64,000 bases of DNA from Dehalococcoidia bacterium (GCA_022827095.1 JAJDTP010000005.1:558001-622000); one strand, 5' to 3'. Shown: positions 30,581 through 39,867, counted from the stretch's first letter. Numbers and translations are program-made. The notes: generated from the letters alone by a model not told the origin.

Positions 30581-31717
30581 TTAGTCGGCGGTGGCTCCCA
30601 TGGCACGGTTGGCGCGCCGCTCGGCACGTTCCAGGTACCAGTCGTCCATGGTCATCGGGCTGCCCTTGCCACCCCGCCGGGCCATGATGATCTCCGACAT
30701 GATACTGACGGCCAACTCTTCCGGTTCCAGCGCGCCGATGTCCAACCCGATGGGCGCCCGCACCTCCGCCAGCCGTTCCCGCGGTACGCCCTCCTGCAAT
30801 AAACGCTGGTAGATCATCAGCGTCTTGCGCCGACTCCCCAGCAAACCGATGTATCGCGCCTTGGTGGTCAGGGCAGATTCCAGCGCTACGTCGTCGAACC
30901 AGTGGCCACGCGACGCCACCACGATGAAGCTGTTGACGTTGATGTCCAGGTGCTCCGCCCAATTGGTGTACGGGGTGACGATGGTGTCTTCGGCGTACGG
31001 GAACCGCTCGGCGTTGGAGAAGTCCTCACGGTCGTCGATGATGTACACCCGATAGCCCAACTGATGGGCCAGGTCGGCGGTCGCCTTCCCAACGTGCCCG
31101 CCGCCGACCATTACCAGCGTGGGTGGTGTGGTGAACCCTTCCACGAACAGTTCGGTCTGGTCGTCGATGTCCACCGACTCGTTGGCTCCCACCGCAGCCA
31201 CGCGACCCGCCGCTTCCAGCGCGATCTCGTCCAGTTCCACTGTGCCGATGCCGCCGGCGATGGAACCGTCGGACCGCAGCAGCAACTTCGCCCCGAGGCG
31301 CGCCGTGTCTCCGTCCGAACGCACCACCGTTGCCAGCGCCGCCGGCTCCGCGCCGTCGTACGCGCCCAGCAACTCCGACCCGATGTCGGTGAAGTCTTCC
31401 GTGTCCCAGAACGGCTCCAGGTAGAAGTACATCGTGCCGCCGCAGACCAGACCGTCGCGAGCGGCAATGTCCTCGTTGAGGTAATAGTCCTTGAACTCCG
31501 GTCCGCCCTGGTTGCGCAGGATCTCCCGCGCCGCGAACCAGATGTCGCCCTCTACGCAGCCCCCGCCGAGCGTGCCGACGGCGGTGCCGTCATCCCGCAC
31601 CAGCAGCATCGCGCCGGCTTTTTGCGGCGTGGACCCCTTGGTGCGCACCACCGTGGCCAGCACGCAGGGATTGCCCGTTTCCAACTGATTTACCGCTTCC
31701 TGAATAACGTCGCGCAC
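30581..31717 (-). CDS. xdhC: XdhC/CoxI family molybdenum hydroxylase maturation protein
   Basis: This 378-residue protein binds cofactor and helps insert sulfurated Mo cofactor into xanthine-oxidase-type enzymes. The N-terminal XdhC_CoxI domain has PCVLATVVRTKGSTPQKAGAM and GTLGGGCVEGDIW. The C-terminal Rossmann domain has LVMVGGGHVGKATADLAH, YRVYIIDDREDFSNAERFP and IGLLGSRRKTLMIY. Both domains are complete. The gene is upstream of mocA on the same strand. A sequence in another frame at 30423-30962 is a shadow. Confidence 0.9.
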   Translation of the reverse strand: MRDVIQEAVNQLETGNPCVLATVVRTKGSTPQKAGAMLLVRDDGTAVGTLGGGCVEGDIWFAAREILRNQGGPEFKDYYLNEDIAARDGLVCGGTMYFYLEPFWDTEDFTDIGSELLGAYDGAEPAALATVVRSDGDTARLGAKLLLRSDGSIAGGIGTVELDEIALEAAGRVAAVGANESVDIDDQTELFVEGFTTPPTLVMVGGGHVGKATADLAHQLGYRVYIIDDREDFSNAERFPYAEDTIVTPYTNWAEHLDINVNSFIVVASRGHWFDDVALESALTTKARYIGLLGSRRKTLMIYQRLLQEGVPRERLAEVRAPIGLDIGALEPEELAVSIMSEIIMARRGGKGSPMTMDDWYLERAERRANRAMGATAD

Positions 31718-31986
31718 GCTATCACCTGCCTGATGCCAGATTCTGACTGGCCATTACACCGATTGTCGCCGAAACTCGCTGCTGCGTCGGCCTCACGTTG
31801 ACACCCACATTATACAGCAACCGCATTTTCGGTACGCGTTCCGGTATCCTGGGATTACCCCGGAACAGGTCGCTTTGCGCTACCGGGCGGGTACCGCGCG
31901 GTGGCACCTGCATCGGGCCATCGTGTATGATTGTCACCCATAAGTTCGGGTTTTTGAATTCGCCACACCTCTTTAGTTGAACGGCG

Positions 31987-33135
31987 GTGACGAAGATGAC
32001 TGTGAACCAGCGCAGGGTTACCAAACCGGTGTATGTCGGTGGAGTCAAGGTTGGCGGTGGCGCCGACGTCACCGTTCAGTCCATGACCAAGACTGACACC
32101 CGTGACGTCAAGGCGACGGTCCGGCAGATCCACGAACTCGAGGAAGCGGGATGCGAAATCATCCGCTCCGCGGTGCCCGACATGGAAGCTGCCAAGGCGA
32201 TGGCGGAGATCAAGAAGCAGATCCGGATACCGCTGATCGCCGACATTCATTTCCACTACCAGCTTGCGTTGGAATGCGCGGAGGGTGGCATCGACTGCCT
32301 GCGCCTCAACCCGGGCAACCTGCGCAACGAGGATCAGGTGCGCCAGGTCGTCGCCTCTGCCAAGGAACGTAATATCCCCATCCGCATCGGCGTGAATTTC
32401 GGCAGCCTCCCACCCGTGGGCGGCATCGGCCGGACCCGCGGTTTTTCCCGCCACATGGACCTGGTGAACCGGCTGCCCAAGGCCGGCGAGGCCCAGGCCG
32501 GAGATTACAGCATAGTCGACCACATGGTCGCCACCGCCCTCTGGGAGATCAGCCTGCTTGAGCAGCAGGACTTCGACCAGATCAAGATTTCCATGAAAGC
32601 CTTTGACGTGCCTACTACCGTAGAAGCCTACCGCCGCGTGGCCGAGATGGTTCCATACCCTCTGCACCTGGGGATCACCGAGGCCGGCACCGCCAAGTCC
32701 GGCTCTATCCGCACCGCGGTCGGGTTGGGTGTGCTGCTGTACGAAGGCATCGGCGACACTATCCGCGTTTCCCTCAGCGACGACAGTGTGGAAGAGGTCA
32801 TCGCGGGTTATGAGATCCTGAAATCGCTGAACCTGCGCGACAAGGGAACGACCATGGTGGCCTGTCCCAGTTGCGGTCGCGCCGACGTTGACATCCGCAA
32901 GCTGGCCAACGACGTCGATGACCTGCTCAAGAAAACTGACAAGAACATCAAGGTCGCGGTCATGGGTTGCGAGGTCAACGGGCCCGGCGAGGCCAAGGAC
33001 GCCGACGTGGGCATCGCCGCCGGCGCCGGACGCGCCATCATCTTCCGCAAGGGCGAAAAGATCCGCGTGGTCTCCGAAGCCGAAATGCTCACCGCCCTCA
33101 TGGAGGAGATCGAAAACACGCCGGCCCACGCCTGA
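31987..33135 (+). CDS. ispG: 4-hydroxy-3-methylbut-2-enyl diphosphate synthase (flavodoxin/ferredoxin)
   Basis: IspG (GcpE) is the [4Fe-4S] enzyme that reduces methylerythritol cyclodiphosphate to HMBPP in the MEP isoprenoid pathway. The chain has VQSMTKTDTRDV at the start of the TIM barrel, IADIHFHYQLAL, CLRLNPGN and GVNFGSL. The C-terminal cluster-binding residues are in CPSCGRADVD and MGCEVNGPGEAKDAD. Length is 382 residues, the normal bacterial size. The start is GTG 31987 or the ATG at 31996. It is followed 27 bases later by an acyl-CoA-dehydrogenase-fold gene. Confidence 0.96.
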   Translation: MTKMTVNQRRVTKPVYVGGVKVGGGADVTVQSMTKTDTRDVKATVRQIHELEEAGCEIIRSAVPDMEAAKAMAEIKKQIRIPLIADIHFHYQLALECAEGGIDCLRLNPGNLRNEDQVRQVVASAKERNIPIRIGVNFGSLPPVGGIGRTRGFSRHMDLVNRLPKAGEAQAGDYSIVDHMVATALWEISLLEQQDFDQIKISMKAFDVPTTVEAYRRVAEMVPYPLHLGITEAGTAKSGSIRTAVGLGVLLYEGIGDTIRVSLSDDSVEEVIAGYEILKSLNLRDKGTTMVACPSCGRADVDIRKLANDVDDLLKKTDKNIKVAVMGCEVNGPGEAKDADVGIAAGAGRAIIFRKGEKIRVVSEAEMLTALMEEIENTPAHA

Positions 33136-33162
33136 CCGTCGCACCGATCTCTTCCGGCCGCC

Positions 33163-34404
33163 ATGACCACCATCGCCGAAACCGTGGGGGCAATCTCGTC
33201 CGGCGACGTCGCCTCCCTGGAAGCGCTCGGAATCCCCGAACTTCCCACCGAGCGGGAGGAACTGCGGCGCCATTTGCTGGACGCCATCGCCCGCATCCGT
33301 CCCATCCTGGAGGCGGATGCCGAGGCTAACGATGCTGCCGAAACCTTGGCCTGGCCCTCCGTGGTCGCGCTTTACCGCGAGGGGCTGCTGTCGCTCAAGG
33401 TCCCCCACGAACTCGGCGGTCCCGAGGTCGACCCCCACCTGTACCTCGAGTTGTGCGACGAGCTTTCGTACATCAACCCGTCGGCCGGCTGGTGCGCTTT
33501 CATCAACAGCACCAGTGCGGCGCTCCTCGGAGCGTTTCTGCCCGATGCCGGCGCGGAGCGCGTGTTTCCCTCGGGCCGCATGCCCATCGCGTCCGGCGCG
33601 CTGATCCCGCGGGGCGCGGCAGCCCCGGTGGAAGGCGGTTGGCAGGTCAGCGGACAGTGGCCCTTTGCCAGCGGATCTGCCCACTCCTCGTGGCTCCTGG
33701 CCGGCTTTCGCATCATGCGCGACGGCGCGCCCGGACCCGAACACATGGTGATGGCCGCCGCCATCGAAGACGTGCAGTTCGTCGACAACTGGCAGGTGAT
33801 GGGCCTCAAGGGCACGGGCAGCCGCGACTTTGTACTGACCGATCACTTTGTGGCCGAAGACATGGCGTTCGACCTGTTGACCACGGACCCACGCAAGGGC
33901 GGGCCCATGTTCTGGCTGGGCCGCCCTGGTTTCGTGACACCTGACCATGCCGCCTTTGCCCTGGGCGTGGCTCGCCGGGCGCTGGATGAGATAGCGATGC
34001 AGGCCGGTTCCTACCAGCGCGGTTACCTGACTTCGCCCATCGCCCAGCGCGGGGCGTTGCAGCACGATCTGGGCAAGTGCGACCAGCAACTCCGCGCTGC
34101 CCGAGCCCTTTGCCGCGAGGCGTTAGATGAAGCCTGGGAGTTCTGCCGGCGCGGCGAACGCCCCGATTTGGAACGGCAGCTTCGCCTGCGCGGGGCCTGC
34201 GCCTACGCCACCGACGTGGCCTGCCAGATCGCCACCACTGCCTTCCGCTACGGCGGCGGCAACGCCATCTACAACGACCGGGTCCTGCAACGCAGCATGC
34301 GCGACATCAACGCCGCCGCCCAGCACTTCATGGTCAACACCAGCGCCTACGACAACCTGGGGCAGTTCCGGCTGGGAATGTCGAATGTGAACCCGATGGG
34401 GTGA
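33163..34404 (+). CDS. acyl-CoA dehydrogenase-fold flavin enzyme (HsaA/monooxygenase-like)
   Basis: A 413-residue protein with the acyl-CoA dehydrogenase fold but features of the flavin-dependent monooxygenase branch (HsaA, DszC, p-hydroxyphenylacetate hydroxylase C2). It has LSLKVPHELGGPEVDP near the N-terminus, WQVSGQWPFASGSAHSSW, QVMGLKGTGSRDFVLTDHFV and the C-terminal RYGGGNAIYNDRVLQRSMRDI. The catalytic Glu of true acyl-CoA dehydrogenases is not evident. It probably uses a reduced flavin supplied by a partner reductase not found nearby. It lies downstream of ispG. Confidence 0.85.
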   Translation: MTTIAETVGAISSGDVASLEALGIPELPTEREELRRHLLDAIARIRPILEADAEANDAAETLAWPSVVALYREGLLSLKVPHELGGPEVDPHLYLELCDELSYINPSAGWCAFINSTSAALLGAFLPDAGAERVFPSGRMPIASGALIPRGAAAPVEGGWQVSGQWPFASGSAHSSWLLAGFRIMRDGAPGPEHMVMAAAIEDVQFVDNWQVMGLKGTGSRDFVLTDHFVAEDMAFDLLTTDPRKGGPMFWLGRPGFVTPDHAAFALGVARRALDEIAMQAGSYQRGYLTSPIAQRGALQHDLGKCDQQLRAARALCREALDEAWEFCRRGERPDLERQLRLRGACAYATDVACQIATTAFRYGGGNAIYNDRVLQRSMRDINAAAQHFMVNTSAYDNLGQFRLGMSNVNPMG

Positions 34405-34471
34405 CGCAGTAGATGTGCATGACATATGTGCAAATCAGAATGCTAACAAACCTTCACTCCGAGGAGATAAT

Positions 34472-35710
34472 ATGCGTGCTTTCGCCCATCTACTCTACGC
34501 ACTGGCCGGCATCCTCAGGTTGATAACTGCGTCTCGTCAAGGCAGGGAGCGTAGCGCAATCAATCGGGCCAATAACAATGCTGAATCTGCGTACGAATAT
34601 TACTGCCGGGGTATTGCCACGCTTGATCTAGGAGATTTAGAGGCCGCCATCGCCGATTTTGACGCTGCAATTGCATTGTACCCTGATCAGGCAGTTCACT
34701 ACTACGCCCGTGGTATTGCCAAAAGAGGTCTGGGAGACTTACCAGGGGCGATTGTAGACTACAGCCGCGCTAGCTCTATAGCCCCTGACGAGGCAGGTTA
34801 TTACTCCTCCCGAGGCGTTGCGAGGCGGGCTCTGGGAGACTTTCCCGGAGCCATCGCTGATTTTGACGCTGCGATTGCGTTGGACCCTGACGAGGCAGGT
34901 TACTACTTCTTCCGAGGCGTTGCCAAGCGGGATTTGGGAGACTTCTCCGGGGCCATTCCCGATTATGACCATGCCATTACGCTGGAACCCAGCAGCGCCC
35001 ATTACTACTCCTCCCGTGGAGATGCCAAGAGTGATCAGGGAGACTTCCCCGGAGCCATTGTCGACTTCAGTTGCGCTATTTCTATAGACCCTGATAATGC
35101 GAGCGACTATTCCGCCAGAGGCGTTGCAAAGTGGGATCTGGGAGACTTTACCGCAGCCATCGCTGATTTTGACGTTGCGATTGTGTTGGACCCTGACCAG
35201 GCGCGTAGCTATTTCTTCCGAGGGAGCGTCGAATGTGATCTAGGGGATTTAGACGCCGCCATCGCTGATTTTGACGCTGCGATTGTGTTGGACCCTGACC
35301 AGGCGGCTTACTACTCTTCCAGAGGGTTTACCAAGCGGGTTCTAGGAGACTTACCCGGAGCCATTGTCGACTATGGCCGCGCTATCTCTATAGTCCCTGA
35401 CGTAGCGGTTTACTACTACTCTCGAGGTGCTGCCAAGCGGGATTTGGGAGATTTAGACGCCGCCATCGCTGATTTTGACGCTGCGATTGCGTTGGATCCT
35501 GACGAGGCGGGTTATTACTTCTCCCGAGGTGTTACTAAGCGGGATCTGAGAGACTTCCCCGGAGCCATTGTCGACTGTGACCACGCCATCGCGCTGGAAC
35601 CCAGCAACGCCGATTACTACTACTCCCGGGGAGAGGTCAAAGAAGCCAAAGGCGATTTGGTTGGCGCCAGCGAGGACTTCAGCCGAAGCGATGCTCTGCG
35701 CGTCGCGTGA
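34472..35710 (+). CDS. TPR-repeat protein with 11 near-identical repeats
   Basis: The ATG at 34472, behind GAGGAG, gives 412 residues. A short hydrophobic N-terminus (FAHLLYALAGILRLI) may be a membrane anchor. It is followed by eleven consecutive 34-residue tetratricopeptide repeats of the form YYxxRGxAKxxLGDxxxAIxDxxxAIxLxPDxA. The repeats are so alike at DNA level (102-bp units) that tandem duplication is recent or kept uniform by conversion. The gene is visibly less GC-rich than its neighbours. The role would be protein-protein binding; partners are unknown. Confidence 0.88.
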   Translation: MRAFAHLLYALAGILRLITASRQGRERSAINRANNNAESAYEYYCRGIATLDLGDLEAAIADFDAAIALYPDQAVHYYARGIAKRGLGDLPGAIVDYSRASSIAPDEAGYYSSRGVARRALGDFPGAIADFDAAIALDPDEAGYYFFRGVAKRDLGDFSGAIPDYDHAITLEPSSAHYYSSRGDAKSDQGDFPGAIVDFSCAISIDPDNASDYSARGVAKWDLGDFTAAIADFDVAIVLDPDQARSYFFRGSVECDLGDLDAAIADFDAAIVLDPDQAAYYSSRGFTKRVLGDLPGAIVDYGRAISIVPDVAVYYYSRGAAKRDLGDLDAAIADFDAAIALDPDEAGYYFSRGVTKRDLRDFPGAIVDCDHAIALEPSNADYYYSRGEVKEAKGDLVGASEDFSRSDALRVA

Positions 35711-35818
35711 GAGTTCCCAATCTCGTTCATCGCCCGATCGGCGGCGTGCCCGCCACCCCAAATAACCACACCGCCACCCGTGCTAAAATAACCCAATGCC
35801 TCGCACGGAGGTGGCGCG

Positions 35819-36373
35819 GTGGTCAGCATAAACTTGGACGGCCTTGACCATGTAACGGCGGTGCGCCTGCGCGCACGGGCCGTTGGCAACGAGCGTTCGT
35901 CAGAGGAAGAGGCGCTGAATCTCCTGCGTTTTGCGCTGGTGGAGCGTGGCATCCGGGTGCCGCCGCCCAAAAACTGGACCCTGGCCATCCGTGAGCGATT
36001 CAAGCCTCTCGGCATCGTCGACGTCATAATCCCTCCGCGCAGCACGGGCGAACCCATGCAGTGGGTTTTCGCGGAGGATGAGGAAGAATGGGAAGAGAAC
36101 AATCCCATACCTACCCCTGACGAGGAACTGGCCGACGCGCTCCGTATCCGGGCCCTAGCCAACGATTGCACGGCAGAAGAAGAGGCGCTGAATGTTCTGC
36201 GTTTTGCGCTGGAAAAGCCGGCCCGGCTGCCGCAGCCAAAGCGCTTGGGTGTGGCCATCAACGAACTGTTCAAAGACCTCGGCTTTGGGATAGAAGTCCG
36301 GCCCCGCAGCGAGAATCCCGATCCAGTAGTCCGATACTATTGGCTTGACGAGGAAGATGCCGATAATAGTTGA
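35819..36373 (+). CDS. internally duplicated antitoxin-like protein (FitA/VapB type)
   Basis: The 184-residue protein consists of two similar halves. Each has a ribbon-helix-helix-like N-part: HVTAVRLRARAVGNERSSEEEALNLLRFAL (split as HVTAVRLRARAVGN, then ERSSEEEALNLLRFAL) in the first, and LADALRIRALANDCTAEEEALN, then VLRFAL in the second. Each half also carries an IPP/VRP tail. Such FitA-type folds normally occur once per 70-80 residue antitoxin. The GTG start has GGAGG at 7 bases. The gene overlaps the PIN toxin by 17 bases. It would neutralise the toxin and repress the operon, with both DNA-binding halves in one chain. Evidence for the fold is by pattern only. Confidence 0.65.
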   Translation: MVSINLDGLDHVTAVRLRARAVGNERSSEEEALNLLRFALVERGIRVPPPKNWTLAIRERFKPLGIVDVIIPPRSTGEPMQWVFAEDEEEWEENNPIPTPDEELADALRIRALANDCTAEEEALNVLRFALEKPARLPQPKRLGVAINELFKDLGFGIEVRPRSENPDPVVRYYWLDEEDADNS

Positions 36374-36791
36374 TACCAATGTGGCGTCTGAAATCGGCGA
36401 GCCTCGCGCGCATCCGGCGGTTCTGGCTTGGTGGGACCGGCAGCCCATTCAAGAGATGTTCACTACCGCGGTAACCGAGGCTGAAATGCGTTACGGGCTG
36501 GCTATCATGCCACTTGGACAGCGACGCGATGATGTGGCCCTACAAACGTATTATTTGCTTGACGGGTATTTTGAAGACCGCATACTGCCTTTCGACAGTT
36601 CCGCCGCCAAGATTTACGCTGTCATACTTGCCAGTCGCCGCCAGCGTGGGCGTCCGCTCAGTCTGCAAGACTGTCGGATTGCCGCCATCGCCCGTTCCCA
36701 AGGCATGGCCGTGGCTACGCGAAATATCAGCGATTTCACCGACTGTGGCGTGGAACTCATCAACCCCTGGTCAACCGAAGGAACGCCCTGA
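36357..36791 (+). CDS. PIN-domain toxin (FitB/VapC type)
   Basis: A 144-residue PIN-domain ribonuclease. It begins MPIIVDTNV with the first catalytic Asp, has TTAVTEAEMRYGL with the Glu, SLQDCRIAAIARSQGMAVATRN with the later Asp, and FTDCGVELINPW, the characteristic FitB/VapC ending. The ATG at 36357 is inside the upstream antitoxin-like gene (17-base overlap), which suits translational coupling of an antitoxin-toxin pair. An ATG/ACG start at 36345 would add four residues. It is an mRNA- or tRNA-cleaving toxin by family inference. Confidence 0.85.
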   Translation: MPIIVDTNVASEIGEPRAHPAVLAWWDRQPIQEMFTTAVTEAEMRYGLAIMPLGQRRDDVALQTYYLLDGYFEDRILPFDSSAAKIYAVILASRRQRGRPLSLQDCRIAAIARSQGMAVATRNISDFTDCGVELINPWSTEGTP

Positions 36792-36793
36792 CA

Positions 36794-38497
36794 ATGCGCA
36801 TATCCCGTCTCGTCACCCGTACCCTACGCGACGACCCGCCCGAGGCTGAAACCGCCAGCCATCGCCTGATGCTGCGGGCCGGCCTCATTCAGCAGGTCGC
36901 TGCCGGCATTTACGCCTACCTCCCGCTGGCCTGGCGTTCGATGCAGAAGATCGAGCAGATCGTCCGCGAAGAGATGGACGCCGCCGGCAGCCAGGAACTC
37001 CGTATGCCCGCGCTGCAACCCATGGAACTGTGGGAGCAGTCCGGCCGCGCCGCCGCCTTCGGCGACAACATGTTCTCCCTGGAGGACCGCCGCGGCCGGC
37101 CCCTGGCGCTGGCGCCCACCCATGAAGAGGTCGTCACCAACATCGTCAGGGGGAACGTTCAGAGCTACCGCGACCTGCCGGTGATCCTTTACCAGATGCA
37201 GACCAAGTTCCGCGACGAGCCGCGCCCGCGCGCCGGGCTGGTCCGTGTCCGCGAGTTCACCATGAAGGATGCCTACTCCTTCGACGCCGATGACGATGGC
37301 CTCGATTTGTCCTACCAGGCCATGGCCCGGGCTTACCGCAACGTTTTTCGCCGCTGCAGCATCCCGGTCGTCATGGCCGAAGCGGACAGCGGCGCCATCG
37401 GCGGCAAGGACTCCCACGAGTTCCTCCTGCCCACCGATACCGGCGAGGATACCGTCATCACCTGCCCCTCCTGCGGGTACGCCGCCAACGCCGAGAAAGC
37501 CGCCGGCATCTATCCCGATCAGCCTGTGCCTGACCCGCTCCCCCTGGAGGAAGTGAGCACTCCCGGCATGAAGACCATCGCCTCCCTGTGCGAGTTTCTG
37601 GGTGTCGACGAGGCGCAAACTCTCAAGGCGGTGTTCTACGCAGCCGACGGCGAGGTCGTCTTCGTCACCATCCGCGGAGATCTGGAGGTGAACGAGGTCA
37701 AGCTCAAGAACGCCCTGCATTGCAACGAGCTGCGCCTGGCCGAAGACGAGGAGATCACCGCTGCCGGATTGGTCGCCGGCTCTGCCTCGGCCATCGGCAT
37801 CGTCAACGTTCGGCGCATCGCGGATACCTCGGTCTCCAACGGCGGGAACTTCGTCGTTGGCGCCAACAAGGACGACACCCATTACCGCAACGCCAACTAT
37901 CCGCGCGATTTCGACGCCGATCTCATCACCGATATCGCGCTGACCGAACCGGGCCACCGATGCGCTGAGTGCGGCGCAGCGTTGGAGTTCACGCGGGGCG
38001 TCGAGGTGGGCCACATTTTCAAGCTGGGCACCTTTTTTAGCGAGTCGCTAGGAGCCTACTACCTCGATTCCGACGGCGAGCAGCAGCCCATCACGATGGG
38101 TTGTTACGGCATCGGCGTCAGCCGGATCCTGGCCGCCGCTATCGAACAGAATCACGACGAGCGGGGCATCGTTTTCCCGCCGCCCATCGCGCCGTACGAT
38201 GTTCATCTGGTCGGCCTGAACATGTCCGACGCCTCCGTCGCCGAGGCCGCCACCGATCTCTACGACCGCCTCGGGGCCGCCGGCATCGAGGTCCTTTTCG
38301 ACGACCGCGCCGACGCGGCCGCTGGCGTCAAGTTCAACGATGCTGACCTAATCGGTCTGCCGGTTCGGCTGGTAGTGAGCCCCCGTAACCTGCGCCAGTC
38401 AGCGGTGGAGATTCGCGGACGAGCCTCCGAAGAGGCAGAGATGGTCGCCTTGGACGATGTGGTCGACGCCGTTCGTGGTTCACTACCGGGCGGGTAG
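36794..38497 (+). CDS. proS: prolyl-tRNA synthetase
   Basis: A class II aminoacyl-tRNA synthetase of 567 residues, bacterial type with a cis-editing domain inserted between motifs 2 and 3. Motif 1 lies around AGIYAYLPLAWR, motif 2 in KFRDEPRPRAGLVRVREFTMKDAYSF, and motif 3 in TMGCYGIGVSRILAAAIEQ. The insertion includes CPSCGYAANAEKA and GDLEVNEVKLKNAL. A C-terminal anticodon-binding domain follows. The gene begins 3 bases after the PIN toxin stop, an unusual neighbour for an essential gene, and is followed by a bidirectional terminator at 38526. Confidence 0.97.
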   Translation: MRISRLVTRTLRDDPPEAETASHRLMLRAGLIQQVAAGIYAYLPLAWRSMQKIEQIVREEMDAAGSQELRMPALQPMELWEQSGRAAAFGDNMFSLEDRRGRPLALAPTHEEVVTNIVRGNVQSYRDLPVILYQMQTKFRDEPRPRAGLVRVREFTMKDAYSFDADDDGLDLSYQAMARAYRNVFRRCSIPVVMAEADSGAIGGKDSHEFLLPTDTGEDTVITCPSCGYAANAEKAAGIYPDQPVPDPLPLEEVSTPGMKTIASLCEFLGVDEAQTLKAVFYAADGEVVFVTIRGDLEVNEVKLKNALHCNELRLAEDEEITAAGLVAGSASAIGIVNVRRIADTSVSNGGNFVVGANKDDTHYRNANYPRDFDADLITDIALTEPGHRCAECGAALEFTRGVEVGHIFKLGTFFSESLGAYYLDSDGEQQPITMGCYGIGVSRILAAAIEQNHDERGIVFPPPIAPYDVHLVGLNMSDASVAEAATDLYDRLGAAGIEVLFDDRADAAAGVKFNDADLIGLPVRLVVSPRNLRQSAVEIRGRASEEAEMVALDDVVDAVRGSLPGG

Positions 38498-38525
38498 CGG
38501 TCACCGCGCACCTCAATAACGCCAA

Positions 38526-38549
38526 AAGGGCGGCCCGGGAGCCGCCCTT
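38526..38549. terminator. bidirectional terminator between proS and the reductase gene
   Basis: AAGGGCGGC (38526-38534) pairs with GCCGCCCTT (38541-38549), with A- and T-flanks on both sides, suiting termination from both strands of this convergent pair. Confidence 0.75.
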
Positions 38550-38574
38550 ATACGTGGTATCGCCAGGCAGGCGA

Positions 38575-39612
38575 TCACGGTTGCAAGATCAGCTTCCCAA
38601 AGAAGTTGGTCGCTTCCATGTCGTTGTGCGCGTCGGCGGCGTTGGCCAGTGGATACGTCTGGTGGATGGCCGGTTGGATCACGCCCCGGTTCAGGCTGGC
38701 CACGATTTGACGCATGTCCTCCCGGGAACCCATGTAGCCACCGTAGATTTCAATCTGCCGGCTGAACAGCAATCCCAAGTGTAACTCGGCCCGCAGCCCG
38801 CTGGTCGCCCCGCAGATGGTGTAACGCCCGCCGGGTCGCAGCGCCCGGAAACCGTGCGCCCAAACGTCCGCGCCGACATGGTCAACCAGCAGGTCCACAC
38901 CGGCGCCACCGGTGATTTCCCGCACCCGCTGGGTGATGTCCTCTTCGTTGTAGTTGATCACATGGTCCGCGCCCAATCCCCGGGCCAGTTCCGCTTTCTC
39001 CGGGGTGCTGGTGGTCGCGATCACCGTCGCCCCTACCACGTTCTTGAACACCTGGATCGCGGCTGCGCCGACACCGGCGGACGCGGAGAACACCAACGCC
39101 GTTTCCCACGGCTGCAATGCCGCCCGGCGAACCGCCATGTTCCACACCGGAAGATAGGTGGTAGGAACCGCCGCAGCGTCCGTGAAGGACACCCCGCCGT
39201 TCAGCTTGTACGCGTTCACCTCCGGCACCACCACCAACTCGGCGTAGCTGCCGTCCATCGCCGTCCCCAGAAAGCGGCTGCGGCGGCACAACTCATCCCG
39301 ACCCGAGCCGCACCACTGGCACACGCCGCAGGCCAGTCTGGGATTGACCACCACGCGGTCGCCGACGCCCAGCGTACTCACGCCATCGCCCACCGCGACG
39401 ATCTCGCCGGCGGTGTCCCCGCCCAGGATCAGCGGTGGCGGGAACTCACGCTCCAGGCCGCGTTGTCCCTGGCGAGTGAAGATGTCCAACCGGTTCAGTG
39501 CGCTGGCGCCGACCCGCACCACTACGTCCGACGGACCGGGCGCCGGGTCCGGACGATCCCCATACTGCAGGACCCCGACGTCACCGTGGGCCTCAATGTA
39601 AACGGCTTTCAT
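38575..39612 (-). CDS. zinc-binding alcohol dehydrogenase/quinone oxidoreductase (MDR family)
   Basis: A 345-residue medium-chain dehydrogenase/reductase. N-terminal domain features are PDPAPGPSDVVVRV, GGDTAGEIVAVGDGV and a four-Cys structural zinc loop (CGVCQWCGSGRDELC). The nucleotide-binding fold is in SASAGVGAAAIQVFKNV with ATTSTPEKAELARGLGADH. NADPH or NAD specificity and substrate are not determined. It is the last gene of a minus-strand unit with the zinc-ribbon protein 25 bases upstream and cca before that. Confidence 0.9.
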   Translation of the reverse strand: MKAVYIEAHGDVGVLQYGDRPDPAPGPSDVVVRVGASALNRLDIFTRQGQRGLEREFPPPLILGGDTAGEIVAVGDGVSTLGVGDRVVVNPRLACGVCQWCGSGRDELCRRSRFLGTAMDGSYAELVVVPEVNAYKLNGGVSFTDAAAVPTTYLPVWNMAVRRAALQPWETALVFSASAGVGAAAIQVFKNVVGATVIATTSTPEKAELARGLGADHVINYNEEDITQRVREITGGAGVDLLVDHVGADVWAHGFRALRPGGRYTICGATSGLRAELHLGLLFSRQIEIYGGYMGSREDMRQIVASLNRGVIQPAIHQTYPLANAADAHNDMEATNFFGKLILQP

Positions 39613-39636
39613 GGTTGGTTTTCCCTCCTTGCTCCG

Positions 39637-39867
39637 TCACTGGGACGGCGGGCGTCGATTTCTGTAGCAGTCCTTGCACAGGAACACGACGGCCAGCGTT
39701 TCGTCATGGCTCGCGACCTTTCCGCACCGGGGAGCGTCGCTGTCCGGCGACCACGGTTGGTGGAATGGACCGCCGCACATCTGGCAGGTCGACCGGTGCG
39801 GCCCCTCGAGTTCGTCGTTGCATACTACACAGTAAACCGGTCCTGATACCTGGAATATGGTTGCCAC
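39637..39867 (-). CDS. small zinc-ribbon protein
   Basis: A 76-residue protein with seven Cys arranged as C13/C16, C28/C31, C48 and C64/C67. The pairs in YCVVCNDEL, TCQMCGGPF and LCKDCYRNR suggest a double-zinc cross-brace or treble-clef. The GTG start at 39867 is supported by AGGGAGG upstream. It is sandwiched between cca and a dehydrogenase. The function is not recognised; a cofactor or RNA-binding role can only be guessed. Confidence 0.65.
   Translation of the reverse strand: MATIFQVSGPVYCVVCNDELEGPHRSTCQMCGGPFHQPWSPDSDAPRCGKVASHDETLAVVFLCKDCYRNRRPPSQ

Noticed and set aside
30423-30962. 179-residue minus-strand ORF over xdhC
   Set aside because: Alternate frame of xdhC; composition typical of GC-rich shadow frames.
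31855-34089. 744-residue minus-strand ORF opposite ispG and the acyl-CoA-dehydrogenase-fold gene
   Set aside because: A His/Gly/Val-rich antisense shadow; the plus-strand genes carry clear family motifs throughout.
34472-35710. 102-bp tandem repeats considered as a CRISPR-like array
   Set aside because: The units are coding TPR repeats without spacers; no CRISPR repeat-spacer pattern and no cas genes are present.
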